A stretch of DNA of 64,000 nucleotides from Bacteroidota bacterium (GTDB lineage: Bacteria; Bacteroidota; Rhodothermia; Balneolales; HLUCCA01). Position numbers and translations under genes: made by a program. Of the stretch, positions 9,337 through 18,316 are shown piece after piece. Where the stretch lies: NCBI GenBank assembly GCA_020832235.1, contig JAFIEZ010000007.1, forward strand, positions 62,001 to 126,000, in the 5' to 3' direction. Numbering within the stretch: the first letter of the stretch is position 1; every line of letters starts with the position of its first letter. The notes below the pieces were generated by a model, which did no database searches, was not told where the DNA came from, and was given only the letters and a program-made list of their open reading frames with translations.

Positions 9337-9525
9337 ATGAAATCAACGCTATTTATTCTTTCCGCCTTAACACTTGTACTCGTATTTACATCTGTGGTAC
9401 TTGGTCAACCGCCAAATTTCCCTCATGATCCGGATCAAGCCCCAATTAGCGGCGGACTCGGTCTGCTTGCTGCCGCCGGCGGTGCCTATGCCTGGAAGAA
9501 GCTGCGCAGCAAGAAAGCGGACTAA
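9337..9525 (+). CDS. Minimal PID-CTERM-like sorting-tail protein
   Basis: 62 residues: a signal peptide (about 1-23, ending VVLGQ), a short Pro/Asp-rich linker (PPNFPHDPDQ), then PISGGLGLLAAAGGAYAWKK and a basic tail. The arrangement of PIxGG, a short hydrophobic Gly/Ala helix and a Lys/Arg cluster matches small Bacteroidota proteins described as PID-CTERM sorting-domain proteins, with Ser in place of the Asp. There is no room for any other domain, so the processed product would be only a few residues of linker. Its job is unknown. It has its own promoter candidate and follows the RCC1 gene on the same strand. The family match is from memory of the motif, not a search. Confidence 0.75.
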   Translation: MKSTLFILSALTLVLVFTSVVLGQPPNFPHDPDQAPISGGLGLLAAAGGAYAWKKLRSKKAD

Positions 9526-9577
9526 ACTACACACGAATTAACCCCTCAAATAAGAAAGCGAATTAGTAAATTGGCCC

Positions 9578-9616
9578 GCAATGGCGTTATCCCCAGTTCA
9601 GAGATAGCGCCATTGC
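9578..9616. terminator. Strong hairpin between convergent genes
   Basis: GCAATGGCG (9578-9586) pairs perfectly with CGCCATTGC (9608-9616), extended inward to 14 bp including one G-T pair. It lies between the convergent PID-CTERM-like and GH3 genes. There is no T tract on either strand, so a terminator role is an inference from position. Confidence 0.55.
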
Positions 9617-9676
9617 AAGATCGTTGATGCTTAAGGCATTGTGGTGAGCCATGGAACTGTAACCCTTAGCCCTGTT

Positions 9677-11923
9677 CTACAGCTCTATAGCGGAGGTGAG
9701 GTGAATATCGCGGGAGGAGTTGCCTACCTGGATTTCATAGCTGCCCGATTCCATTACCCAGCGAAACTCCTCGGGATGAAAATACGAGAAAGCCGAGGCG
9801 TCCAGCTCAATGCTAACCCTGGCCGAAGCTCCGGGTTCCAGATGTACCTTGTCGAAGCCTTTGAGCTCGCGTACCGGTCGGTCAACCGAGGGATTCTTAT
9901 GATGCACATACACCTGCACCACCTCGGCTCCGGCCCGCGCTCCGGTGTTGGTCACCGTGCATTGCACCAGAACCTTGTCACCATCCTTGCTTAGCGTAAG
10001 ATCCGAAAAATCAAATGTGGTGTACGACAGTCCGAATCCGAAGGGGAACACCACCTCTTTATCATGGGTGTCGAAATATCGGTACCCTACGTAAATATCT
10101 TCGGTGTACGCAACGGTATTTCGTCCCGGGAACTCGCCGACCGAATGGGAGGGGTAGTCCAGATGCGAATTGGCGAAGGTCATGGGCAGCTTGCCCGACG
10201 GATTCACCTCACCAAACAGGATTTCAGCTATGGCTCGTCCGCCTTCCATACCCGGATACCAGGCATGAACGTAGGCCCGGGTGTCGGGCAGCCAGTTGTT
10301 CATTTCAACGTTGCTTCCACCCATCAACACGACCGCAGTGTTCGGATTCACCCGATTGATTTCGCGGATGAGCTCTTCCTGACCGAAAATCAGTTTCAGG
10401 TTCAGCTTGTCCCGGGCTTCGGCATCGTACGTGCCCTCGCCCCAGGGCATCCCTTCGTGACCATGAATCCATCCGCCCACAAAAATCACGGCATCGGCAC
10501 GTTCGGCCAGAGCAATAGCTTCCTGCTTGAGGGACTGATTGGCCGTCCTCGCCAGCTCCACATCCCGCCGGTTCTCGCGGGACTGCGACGCGGCGGCGCC
10601 GGAGATATCTGCGAACAGGCTCTGATCGTAGTACGGCTCATAACCCTCGGCATACACCACCTCGATATCGTTGCCTACCAGATTTTGGATGCCTTCCAGA
10701 GGCGTGATTTCGTACAGCGCCGGGACCTGCGAGCTGCCACCACGTTCGGCAAACAGCCGGGTTGCGTTATGTCCGATCACCGCCAGCGTTTGGATATTGG
10801 ATGTCTCCAGGGGTAGTAATCCGTCGTTTTTGAGCAGCACGATGCCTTCACGGGCTACATCGAGGGCAACCTGCTGATGCTCGGGCACATTGCGCTTGCC
10901 CGGACCATGGTCGTTCATCGCTGTAGTCCGCAACATCAATCGAAGCACACGACGTACCTTATCATCAACATAGCTTACGTCGATTTCCCCGCTTTCAATC
11001 ATCTCCCGTGCCGGACGCGCCAGATAAAACTCATCATATACCGGGTTGTTGAAATCCCGCACCAGCTCCGTTCCCATTTCAATATCGGTGCCGAACAAGA
11101 GCGCCTCACGGGTGTCTTTAACCGACGCCCAGTCGCTGACCACAACCCCGTCAAACTCCCAGTCACCTTTGAGCACCACGTTGTTCAGGTATTCGTGATG
11201 GGTGGTGTACTGACCGTTGATTTTATTGTAAGCCCCCATGATACTCCAGGCGCCGCCATCCTGCACAACGGCCCGAAATCCCGGGAAGTAAATTTCATGC
11301 AATGCGCGCCGGCTCACAATCACGTCAATATTATGGCGGTCTGTTTCCTGATTATTGGCAGCATAATGTTTCGGACAAGCCGCTATGCCCTGGTCCTGCA
11401 GACCCCGCACATACCCCACAGCCATGGCCCCGGTGAGAAACGGGTCCTCGCTGAGGTATTCGAAATTGCGACCGTTCAGCGGACTGCGGATGATATTAAT
11501 ACCAGGTCCGAGCAGCACATCTTTGCCTCGTTCTTTGGCCTCGTTACCGAGGACCTCCCCATAGATATATCCCAGATCTTTGTTCCATGTAGACGCCAGG
11601 CTGATGCCCACCGGCAAATAGGTCGACCGGTCATCAACACCATCCAGGGCAAACCAGCCTCGACCGTGTTCATGGCGAACTCCGTGCGGTCCGTCGGAAA
11701 AAACCAGCTCAGGAATACCCAACCGCTCAACGCCTCCGGAAGTAAACGAAGAACTCGCATGAATGAGGCTTATTTTCTCATCCAGCGTCATCAAGGCGAG
11801 TAAAGAATCAATCGTCACTTCCGAAACCTCCCCCAGATTAGATGTAGCGTTCTGCTGACCGGTATTACATGCTGTTAATGATATTCCAACAGCTAAAATG
11901 ACAAGGATAAATAGATTTTTCAT
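9677..11923 (-). CDS. Glycoside hydrolase family 3 beta-glucosidase-type lipoprotein
   Basis: 748 residues. The N-terminus MKNLFILVILAVGISLTAC is a lipoprotein signal with lipobox LTAC (Cys19), so the enzyme is exported and lipid-anchored. The GH3 N-terminal barrel (about 35-350) contains the substrate motif KHYAANNQE and the nucleophile motif VVSDW (Asp264). The alpha/beta sandwich domain (about 385-640) and a C-terminal fibronectin III-like domain (about 665-735, with PVRELKGF) complete the usual three-domain architecture of beta-glucosidases and beta-xylosidases. It should release terminal sugars from beta-linked oligosaccharides in the periplasm; the exact sugar is not decided by sequence. 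A 14-bp palindrome lies just upstream. No SusC/SusD pair is nearby. Confidence 0.93.
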   Translation of the reverse strand: MKNLFILVILAVGISLTACNTGQQNATSNLGEVSEVTIDSLLALMTLDEKISLIHASSSFTSGGVERLGIPELVFSDGPHGVRHEHGRGWFALDGVDDRSTYLPVGISLASTWNKDLGYIYGEVLGNEAKERGKDVLLGPGINIIRSPLNGRNFEYLSEDPFLTGAMAVGYVRGLQDQGIAACPKHYAANNQETDRHNIDVIVSRRALHEIYFPGFRAVVQDGGAWSIMGAYNKINGQYTTHHEYLNNVVLKGDWEFDGVVVSDWASVKDTREALLFGTDIEMGTELVRDFNNPVYDEFYLARPAREMIESGEIDVSYVDDKVRRVLRLMLRTTAMNDHGPGKRNVPEHQQVALDVAREGIVLLKNDGLLPLETSNIQTLAVIGHNATRLFAERGGSSQVPALYEITPLEGIQNLVGNDIEVVYAEGYEPYYDQSLFADISGAAASQSRENRRDVELARTANQSLKQEAIALAERADAVIFVGGWIHGHEGMPWGEGTYDAEARDKLNLKLIFGQEELIREINRVNPNTAVVLMGGSNVEMNNWLPDTRAYVHAWYPGMEGGRAIAEILFGEVNPSGKLPMTFANSHLDYPSHSVGEFPGRNTVAYTEDIYVGYRYFDTHDKEVVFPFGFGLSYTTFDFSDLTLSKDGDKVLVQCTVTNTGARAGAEVVQVYVHHKNPSVDRPVRELKGFDKVHLEPGASARVSIELDASAFSYFHPEEFRWVMESGSYEIQVGNSSRDIHLTSAIEL

Positions 11924-11951
11924 AATTTGCGTTTCGATACAAAATTGAATG

Positions 11952-11965
11952 ACTACCCAGGTAGT
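11952..11965. promoter_or_regulatory. Palindrome upstream of the GH3 gene (operator candidate)
   Basis: ACTACC-CA-GGTAGT is a two-fold symmetric 14-bp site 28 bp upstream of the GH3 start codon, in the position expected for a repressor or activator site. No adjacent regulator gene identifies the binding protein. Confidence 0.4.
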
Positions 11966-11997
11966 AATGTAACATTTTTAGTCCAAACGTGCCGAGC

Positions 11998-12149
11998 GGT
12001 AATCTACTTAATTAGGGTCATAGGTTGTACCGTACAGTAACTTACTTTATCAGGGTCATAGAGTTTGCCGAAAGGTAATCTACTTAATTAGGGTCATAGA
12101 GTTTGCCGAAAGGTAATCTACTTAATTAGGGTCATAGGTTGTACGGCCC
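11998..12149 (-). repeat. Four tandem 38-bp copies of the CARDB gene's 3' end
   Basis: Copies begin at 11998, 12036, 12074 and 12112, an exact 38-bp period. The copy at 12112-12149 contains the real end of the CARDB gene (codons for PMTLIK and the stop). Read on the minus strand, every copy still contains ATGACCCT... followed by codons for MTLIK and a stop; the 12036 copy uses ATGACCCTGATAAAGTAA, which differs only at third codon positions and in the stop codon. Copies 1 and 4 share one flank (GGTTGTAC) and copies 2 and 3 another (AGTTTGCCGAAA). Confidence 0.93.
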
Positions 12150-15100
12150 TCCATAACACGTTGTTTTCCGTATTAATCCGGATTTCGGCGAAATAGACTC
12201 CCGAAGCAAATCGCTGCATATTCAGTATTTGCTGATGTCGACCCGCCGGTAGAAGTCCGGGCGATATCGAAATGACCTGTCTTCCCAGAATATCGTACAC
12301 GGTTATGGTTACATCCCCAGCCGATGGCATGTCAAAGGGCAGGGTAGTAGAGGGATTAAACGGATTCGGATACATCGGTCGTACCGCGAATTCGGTTGGG
12401 AGTTGTGCCTCTGAAGGTGATAGCGAGGTACCAACGATGATGTCGGCTTCATTTTTCATGGGCTCCCGATTACCGGCATAATCATACGCCAGGCTGAAAA
12501 AGCGGTATACCGTCTCTTCGCTACTGCGTCGCACCAGATGCGGACCATCTCCATTCGACAGGCTCACACGCACGAACGCACCGTCATCCACAGCCATATA
12601 CACATCGGCGTGCGAGAAGCCGGCTCCCACATCACTGCCGTTCCAGTTCACCTCAATCACCTCAGCATCTACCAATACCTCAGCGGTACTTTCCGGTAAA
12701 TCGGCATCAATAGTATTGAAAATAGGAGGGGTGACGATGGGAGCGTTGTTGTCGAAGAAAATCGACGCCTCGGCATGAATTTTATCACCGGTTTTGGCTT
12801 CCGGATGAGCCCGGATGGAGTACGTCACGAAACCCTCCCCAACGCCGGTACTGTCGTTTACGGGCAGGTAACCGCCCATAGGATCGGTAATCAGGTCGCC
12901 GGTAGCCGGATCAATCGACCGTAGCAACCAGAACGCCTCTCGACGCTGCACGTCCAGTCCGGCCACGATGTCAACAAAGAGCCCGTGCGTGCTGCGTACA
13001 TCCAATCGGGCGCTGAACGTGGCCACATTATCAGGTACGCTGAACGTAGTGTCGGCAAAGCCGAAGCTACCGAGCCGGAACGCCCGAACATCGGTGTTTT
13101 CATCCAGCGGATGCACAATTCGAACTACCTGGGCAGGTGCACTGGCTAATTCGGGATCGTTTTCGTAGCGAATGCGGTATTCCAGTTGCTGCGTGACGCC
13201 TATCCAGCGCTCCTCTCCGTAGCCTTCCGGACCAATAATATCATTCGGATCCTTCGATTCCACGGCCTGGGTGGTGCTATGGCGATGGGCAATGTGGTAT
13301 CGGTCGATTGCAACGTCGTTCAGTCCACCTCGTATTAAAGGTGTAGCTTCATCAATTAATGCATCCTTCGTTTGCTTCGTCCCCCACATGGTAATCAGAG
13401 TGCCACCAACAAGGCTCCCGAGTCCGACACCGGTGGCCAGCAACGCAGTGGCAGGATTGGTGTACATTGCAGCTACCAATATATATCCGACTGCTCCACC
13501 ACCAACGCCGCCTGCCAGTCCAGCAGCACTAGGCATTCCCCCTTCGGCAAAGATGGTAACCATATCAACCAGTCCGTTATACCCGGCATCCCTCATCATG
13601 GTACGTTCTCCTGTAACTCGGATAAGTTCGTCAACAGACTGCTCATACATGTAGTTGAGCATACGGAACCCTACAGCTGATTCAATGTCGGATAGGGCAC
13701 CACTTCGTGTGAAGTCACTTTCCGGCATGGGGATGATATGGGGCATGTGGTAAATCGTTCCACCGGCTCCACCACGTGCAGGTGCACTTGCGCTGTGCTC
13801 AACTCGTACACGAAACCGAATAGAACCTTCGGGGGGGATTTCATAGAACCAGAACGGAATAGCATACGAGCTTTCCAATTTTACAGTATGATATCGTGAA
13901 TTATAAAAGCGAGGTGTGTTGCCGAGTTGCTCGGGGAACTGCTCTTCTATACTGAAAAAATAAACGGGTAAATAGTCGCCATCACGACCCCAAGTCTGAA
14001 TTCCGAACAACTCCACAAATACAAAATGATCGAGTGCGTTCGTGTCACCGGTATTCCGAATGTGGACCGTAAACTCATATTTCTCTTCACTGCGGATGTG
14101 AAGCGGAGAATATATAAACGTGCGAACATCTGGCCCCGAGCCTGTAATAATTTCAAAACCTCTATCCAGTCGGGTTTCGGTGCCGTCAGTATTCACCCCA
14201 ACCACATCGTACTCCCCAATGGCCACACCATTGAGCTGATACCGCGCCAGGATTTCATTACGGCTGCGGGTAAACGACTCAAATGCCTCCACCCGGTTTC
14301 CATTGCGGTCCTCTAAATACACCCGGGTGCTGTCGGTGAATCGAGAACCGTTGAAACGAACCGTTACCGGACCCACATTTCCGCCCATGGCTGGCTGCAA
14401 TCCGCTGATTTCAAAGCCGCGTACCTGCACATCAACCGTAACACCGGTCGTGTCGCTATCGCTGTTTTCCAACTGAACCATAGCGTAGTAGGTACCCTGT
14501 CGAGAATCCGGTATACGCAGCTGCTGTGGCGATGTAAACGGCTGGGTGGCAGAGCGATCATGTCGTGTTCGGGTAGGAGGCTGACCGTACCTTACATACA
14601 TATTCACCGTAGCGACCGACCCGTCGGTGGTTCGTGCGGTGAACAGAAGATCCTGTCCGGCCGGCGCATCGAAGGCGAAAAACTTCGCGTCTCCGGGCAG
14701 AAAGGCCGACATAACGGGAGTCGACGCTTGTATTTCCGGCAACGAAACCTGCAAGCTATCGTCGCTTAGCATAACATTATTACTGCGGTCCGACTCTGGT
14801 ATGGTTGACCGGATGTTGGTCTGCACGGCTACTTTGTAGAATCCGGGCTCTACTCCGGGCATAGAAACGGTCAGCTCGCCGTCCTCGCCCGTAATCCACG
14901 TGCGGGATGCATCCACATCGTGACGAAGGCGCAGTCGCTCCCCGGGAGCCAGATCAATATCCCGCTCTGCAACTCCCAGCAAAAATGCATTGCCCAAACG
15001 TACGGTTTCGGTGGCTGCAGGAAGGAGGTATACCCCGTCGCGTATACGTCCACGGGCGGTGTTGCTGCCGGTATTCTGTATTTCCCAGGTAACGGTGAAG

Positions 15101-18100
15101 GGCTCTCCGGCCAACGTTTGCTCGGGTATCTGGATGTCGGTGACAATAAGGTCGGTTTCCGGACTCAAACTCACATCCACCGGTACGATAAACCGATTGT
15201 TGTCGGACGCCTGATATTCGAATACCCGGTTGCGGGTATTGGTTACGATCACCCAATAATGCTCACCTTGTGTATTTACCGGGATTTCAACTTCGACTGT
15301 AGCCGTGTAGCTATCACCGGCGTTCAGTCCACCCGTATGGTCCCATCGGGCCATTGGACGACCCCGACCGGCTGTTTCCGGATCTTCAACCAGATAAATA
15401 GTATCGAACCAGTCCTGATCGCCGGTATTATCGGCACCCTGATTGGTCACCGTCCAGCTGAGCTGACGTATTTCTCCGGCGGCGGCTTCGCCGGGCGCAT
15501 CACTTTGCGTTATAACCAGATCTATCCTCGGACCCGGATCCATATTAATGGGTAACGCAGACCGAAATGTTTGTGTCTCTGCGCCTTCGGATTCCGGCGT
15601 TACATACGTTAAGGCTATGGCTGCGTAATGAGGATGGTCGAGTCCGTTAGGCAGTGTGTAACTTTGTACACGATTTCGGCTTGCTCCCGGTTCCAGCGGC
15701 GCAGAGCGACGAATTTCGTCCAGTTCAATGACCTCACCCAGCGTTGTATCGGCCGGAATCAGCAACACCCGCTCGGTCCACGGCTGGTTGAGCATGCTTC
15801 CTGAACCATCATTGCTCACCGTCCAGCCGATTTCTATAGAGGTTCCGGCAACGGCTTGTGCCGGCACCTGGATATTTGTTGCACTCAAGACGGCACCCTG
15901 ATACTCCGCCACTGCGAAAGGGGCACTTCCAAGTATGTTATTGTCGGATACGGGCCATTCGAAGATGGTGGTATCGGCGTTGGTCTGCACAAATACCCAG
16001 TATTCGCCGGCCGGCAAGCTGGCAGGAAGCCGAACGGCCTGGGTCATGGTTTCAACGTCATCAACGGCGAGATTCCGGTTCGACTGTGCAAAGCCCAGCT
16101 CCCGGACTTCCTCCACATTGAATTCACCCTCCGTAGTGATGAAAATTCGGTCAGTGCGCAGTCCCGCTGCCGCAGCTGCTCCAGTATTGGTCACGTCCCA
16201 GTCAATGCGAAGACGTTCCCCGGCTGTGGCTCCATCGGCAACGGCAACTCGAGTGACGGCCAGATCGGGATAATCACTTCGATTCACGCTGACAGGTCCT
16301 ATGGCACGGGTGTTGTTGTTATCAAAGGTGAACTCAAATACCTGCCCCGAAAAATTCGTGTACACATGCAGGTAGTATGAACCTTCCAATCCGTCGGGCA
16401 ATCGAAATGATACCTCTGCATCGTACGAGCTATCGGGCAGCAACGGGGAAGGTTGGTCGATGGTGGCCGCCCTCAGTTGCACAGCTTTTTCTGCATCAAA
16501 ATGCTCCGATTCCGATAAAAACACGACATCCTGCCAAAACGGTGTTCGTGTGCCACCCGGGCCTTGATTCTCAACCGTCCAGCTCAATGTGTACGAACCA
16601 CCCGACTGAAGTTGAGCCGGCACGGGCTCCCCGGATTGCCCGCTTCCCGGCTGCAATGGGGCATCGGGATTCGCCGCCGATGCCGGAAATCCTTCCAGGC
16701 TCGCCCCGGCTACCGTTAAATCGGGAGGAGGTGTGAGAATAATGTCCATCGGAGCCGACCTCCAGTTATTCGTTTCAAATAAAAACTCAAAAACATCACC
16801 TCCGCGGGCAGTAGTATTTCCATCCGGCTTATCGGTAAATACAAAGATGTGCCGCTCGCCAATTTCGCTGTCGGGCAGCTTGATACGACGTGTTACGGTG
16901 TATGATTCGCCGGGCTGAAGGGCTCCATCATGCTCAAAAGAGGTCACAAAAACATCGTTTACCTGCAGTAGCTGACCGCTCAGTCCAAAGAAGTTGAAAT
17001 CGAGTTCCTCGCTTTCTCCCAGATAAATGGCGTCTGTCCACTGCGAAGGCACGGTAGGACCGGTACCAAAGTTCTTAACTGTCCAACTCACATTAATGCT
17101 ATCGCCAGAGAAGGTTGTTGCCGGCGCCACAACGGAAGTTACCTGCAGATCGGGGTAGGGACTGGTGGTAATTGTAATGGGGATGGGTTCAGATACGTTG
17201 TTACTCGTAGTATATTCTGAAACTCGCTGTCGGGCATCCGCATCCACCATGATGTAGTATTGTCCCTGTATGGATTCCGGCAGGGTTACCGTCTGTCGTG
17301 AGGTATAAGACTCCTGCGGACCGAGCGCACTGATATATGCAAACTCTCGCAAATTATAACGAGTGCCCCTAACGGCGGAGGGTTCTGTTGAAAGAATGAC
17401 TCTATCGACCCATTGAGCTCCTGTTTCCGTTTCCCCTCGGTTTTCAACGGTCCATTCCAGCTCTATCTGTGCGCCCGAAAAACCACCGGCAGGTGCCTCA
17501 GCACGGGGTATATGCAGGTCGGGGGGAATCGTGTACGTATTGGGATGATTATCTGAAAGAAATTTCATTTCCAGATTGTCAGCAAGTCCGCCATTTGCCA
17601 TTATGAAACGAGTTTCAATGCCGCTTGCACCTTCGGGTATCACAATACTCCACTCATCGTAGAGCAGTTGCGTTTGATCGTTCCTGTCTGCACGGGTAAT
17701 ATTGCCAACGGTGCTGCGTGACAGAAGCCGACGGCCGCCATCGAGGATGTCTACTTCAATACGTACACTGTCGTCTCGTCCGGCAAATCCGCCGAACCAT
17801 CCCGATACGTGCAGGGTAATGGCGCCCTCTGCAAATTCATCAGCAAAATCGCGAACTAAAATATTCCGATTCAGCTGACTGTGCATGTCAAAGGCGCCCC
17901 AAAAGAACTGATTTCCAAAATTTACCGCTTCGTCGATTGGCCTATTAACCTGGTAGCCATTTACCGTGCTTCCCCACGCTGAAATTTTGATTTCTCCCCG
18001 GAGGCTCTGATTTTGTGGGAGTCCGCCTTCGTGCGGGGGGCGGTACCCAAAGGCGGGTACATCAATCGGTCCCAGCTCGGCGTCGCCATTAAGCAGGTAA

Positions 18101-18201
18101 TTTGCGCCAAAGAAGCGCTCTTCAAGTAGGGAGCCAGGGGCTTGTGAGAAGGCGGGGAGGGTAGAAAAACATAGTAAAACAAGCAGTAAAAAACGTTTCA
18201 T
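12118..18201 (-). CDS. Giant secreted CARDB-repeat protein with T9SS C-terminal sorting domain
   Basis: 2027 residues. A signal peptide (MKRFLLLVLLCFSTLPAFSQ) and an N-terminal jelly-roll-like region (about 25-220) precede seven CARDB domains starting near residues 225, 347, 490, 642, 769, 892 and 1017, each opening with PDLxV or similar and a WTVxNxG strand. A PPC-like domain (about 1140-1270) and an IPT/TIG-like domain (about 1270-1350) follow. Residues about 1547-1604 are very rich in Gly and Ala and strongly hydrophobic. Then comes the conserved SKDPNDIIGPEGYGEE module (about 1640-1790), a fibronectin-like stretch and the sorting domain (YPNPFNPSTTLPFDMP ... MTLIK). Such proteins act as surface adhesins or scaffolds; no catalytic site was seen. 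The 3' end is repeated in tandem downstream. Confidence 0.88.
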   Translation of the reverse strand: MKRFLLLVLLCFSTLPAFSQAPGSLLEERFFGANYLLNGDAELGPIDVPAFGYRPPHEGGLPQNQSLRGEIKISAWGSTVNGYQVNRPIDEAVNFGNQFFWGAFDMHSQLNRNILVRDFADEFAEGAITLHVSGWFGGFAGRDDSVRIEVDILDGGRRLLSRSTVGNITRADRNDQTQLLYDEWSIVIPEGASGIETRFIMANGGLADNLEMKFLSDNHPNTYTIPPDLHIPRAEAPAGGFSGAQIELEWTVENRGETETGAQWVDRVILSTEPSAVRGTRYNLREFAYISALGPQESYTSRQTVTLPESIQGQYYIMVDADARQRVSEYTTSNNVSEPIPITITTSPYPDLQVTSVVAPATTFSGDSINVSWTVKNFGTGPTVPSQWTDAIYLGESEELDFNFFGLSGQLLQVNDVFVTSFEHDGALQPGESYTVTRRIKLPDSEIGERHIFVFTDKPDGNTTARGGDVFEFLFETNNWRSAPMDIILTPPPDLTVAGASLEGFPASAANPDAPLQPGSGQSGEPVPAQLQSGGSYTLSWTVENQGPGGTRTPFWQDVVFLSESEHFDAEKAVQLRAATIDQPSPLLPDSSYDAEVSFRLPDGLEGSYYLHVYTNFSGQVFEFTFDNNNTRAIGPVSVNRSDYPDLAVTRVAVADGATAGERLRIDWDVTNTGAAAAAGLRTDRIFITTEGEFNVEEVRELGFAQSNRNLAVDDVETMTQAVRLPASLPAGEYWVFVQTNADTTIFEWPVSDNNILGSAPFAVAEYQGAVLSATNIQVPAQAVAGTSIEIGWTVSNDGSGSMLNQPWTERVLLIPADTTLGEVIELDEIRRSAPLEPGASRNRVQSYTLPNGLDHPHYAAIALTYVTPESEGAETQTFRSALPINMDPGPRIDLVITQSDAPGEAAAGEIRQLSWTVTNQGADNTGDQDWFDTIYLVEDPETAGRGRPMARWDHTGGLNAGDSYTATVEVEIPVNTQGEHYWVIVTNTRNRVFEYQASDNNRFIVPVDVSLSPETDLIVTDIQIPEQTLAGEPFTVTWEIQNTGSNTARGRIRDGVYLLPAATETVRLGNAFLLGVAERDIDLAPGERLRLRHDVDASRTWITGEDGELTVSMPGVEPGFYKVAVQTNIRSTIPESDRSNNVMLSDDSLQVSLPEIQASTPVMSAFLPGDAKFFAFDAPAGQDLLFTARTTDGSVATVNMYVRYGQPPTRTRHDRSATQPFTSPQQLRIPDSRQGTYYAMVQLENSDSDTTGVTVDVQVRGFEISGLQPAMGGNVGPVTVRFNGSRFTDSTRVYLEDRNGNRVEAFESFTRSRNEILARYQLNGVAIGEYDVVGVNTDGTETRLDRGFEIITGSGPDVRTFIYSPLHIRSEEKYEFTVHIRNTGDTNALDHFVFVELFGIQTWGRDGDYLPVYFFSIEEQFPEQLGNTPRFYNSRYHTVKLESSYAIPFWFYEIPPEGSIRFRVRVEHSASAPARGGAGGTIYHMPHIIPMPESDFTRSGALSDIESAVGFRMLNYMYEQSVDELIRVTGERTMMRDAGYNGLVDMVTIFAEGGMPSAAGLAGGVGGGAVGYILVAAMYTNPATALLATGVGLGSLVGGTLITMWGTKQTKDALIDEATPLIRGGLNDVAIDRYHIAHRHSTTQAVESKDPNDIIGPEGYGEERWIGVTQQLEYRIRYENDPELASAPAQVVRIVHPLDENTDVRAFRLGSFGFADTTFSVPDNVATFSARLDVRSTHGLFVDIVAGLDVQRREAFWLLRSIDPATGDLITDPMGGYLPVNDSTGVGEGFVTYSIRAHPEAKTGDKIHAEASIFFDNNAPIVTPPIFNTIDADLPESTAEVLVDAEVIEVNWNGSDVGAGFSHADVYMAVDDGAFVRVSLSNGDGPHLVRRSSEETVYRFFSLAYDYAGNREPMKNEADIIVGTSLSPSEAQLPTEFAVRPMYPNPFNPSTTLPFDMPSAGDVTITVYDILGRQVISISPGLLPAGRHQQILNMQRFASGVYFAEIRINTENNVLWRAVQPMTLIK

Positions 18202-18316
18202 ACATCAGATTTTGAAATAGCTGCGCGTTGGTATATACCTATAAGCGCTCAATCATTTCAAATTGCGACACCCCGCCACGATATAAATTTCCCTCTAACT
18301 CGCCGCAAGAAACGAC

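Noticed and set aside
10877-11803. 308-residue plus-strand frame inside the GH3 gene
   Set aside because: The GH3 catalytic domain lies on the minus strand over the same bases; the plus-strand product has no recognisable motif.
11998-12149. CRISPR array
   Set aside because: Four units have an exact 38-bp period with no spacers between them, and one unit is part of a gene end.
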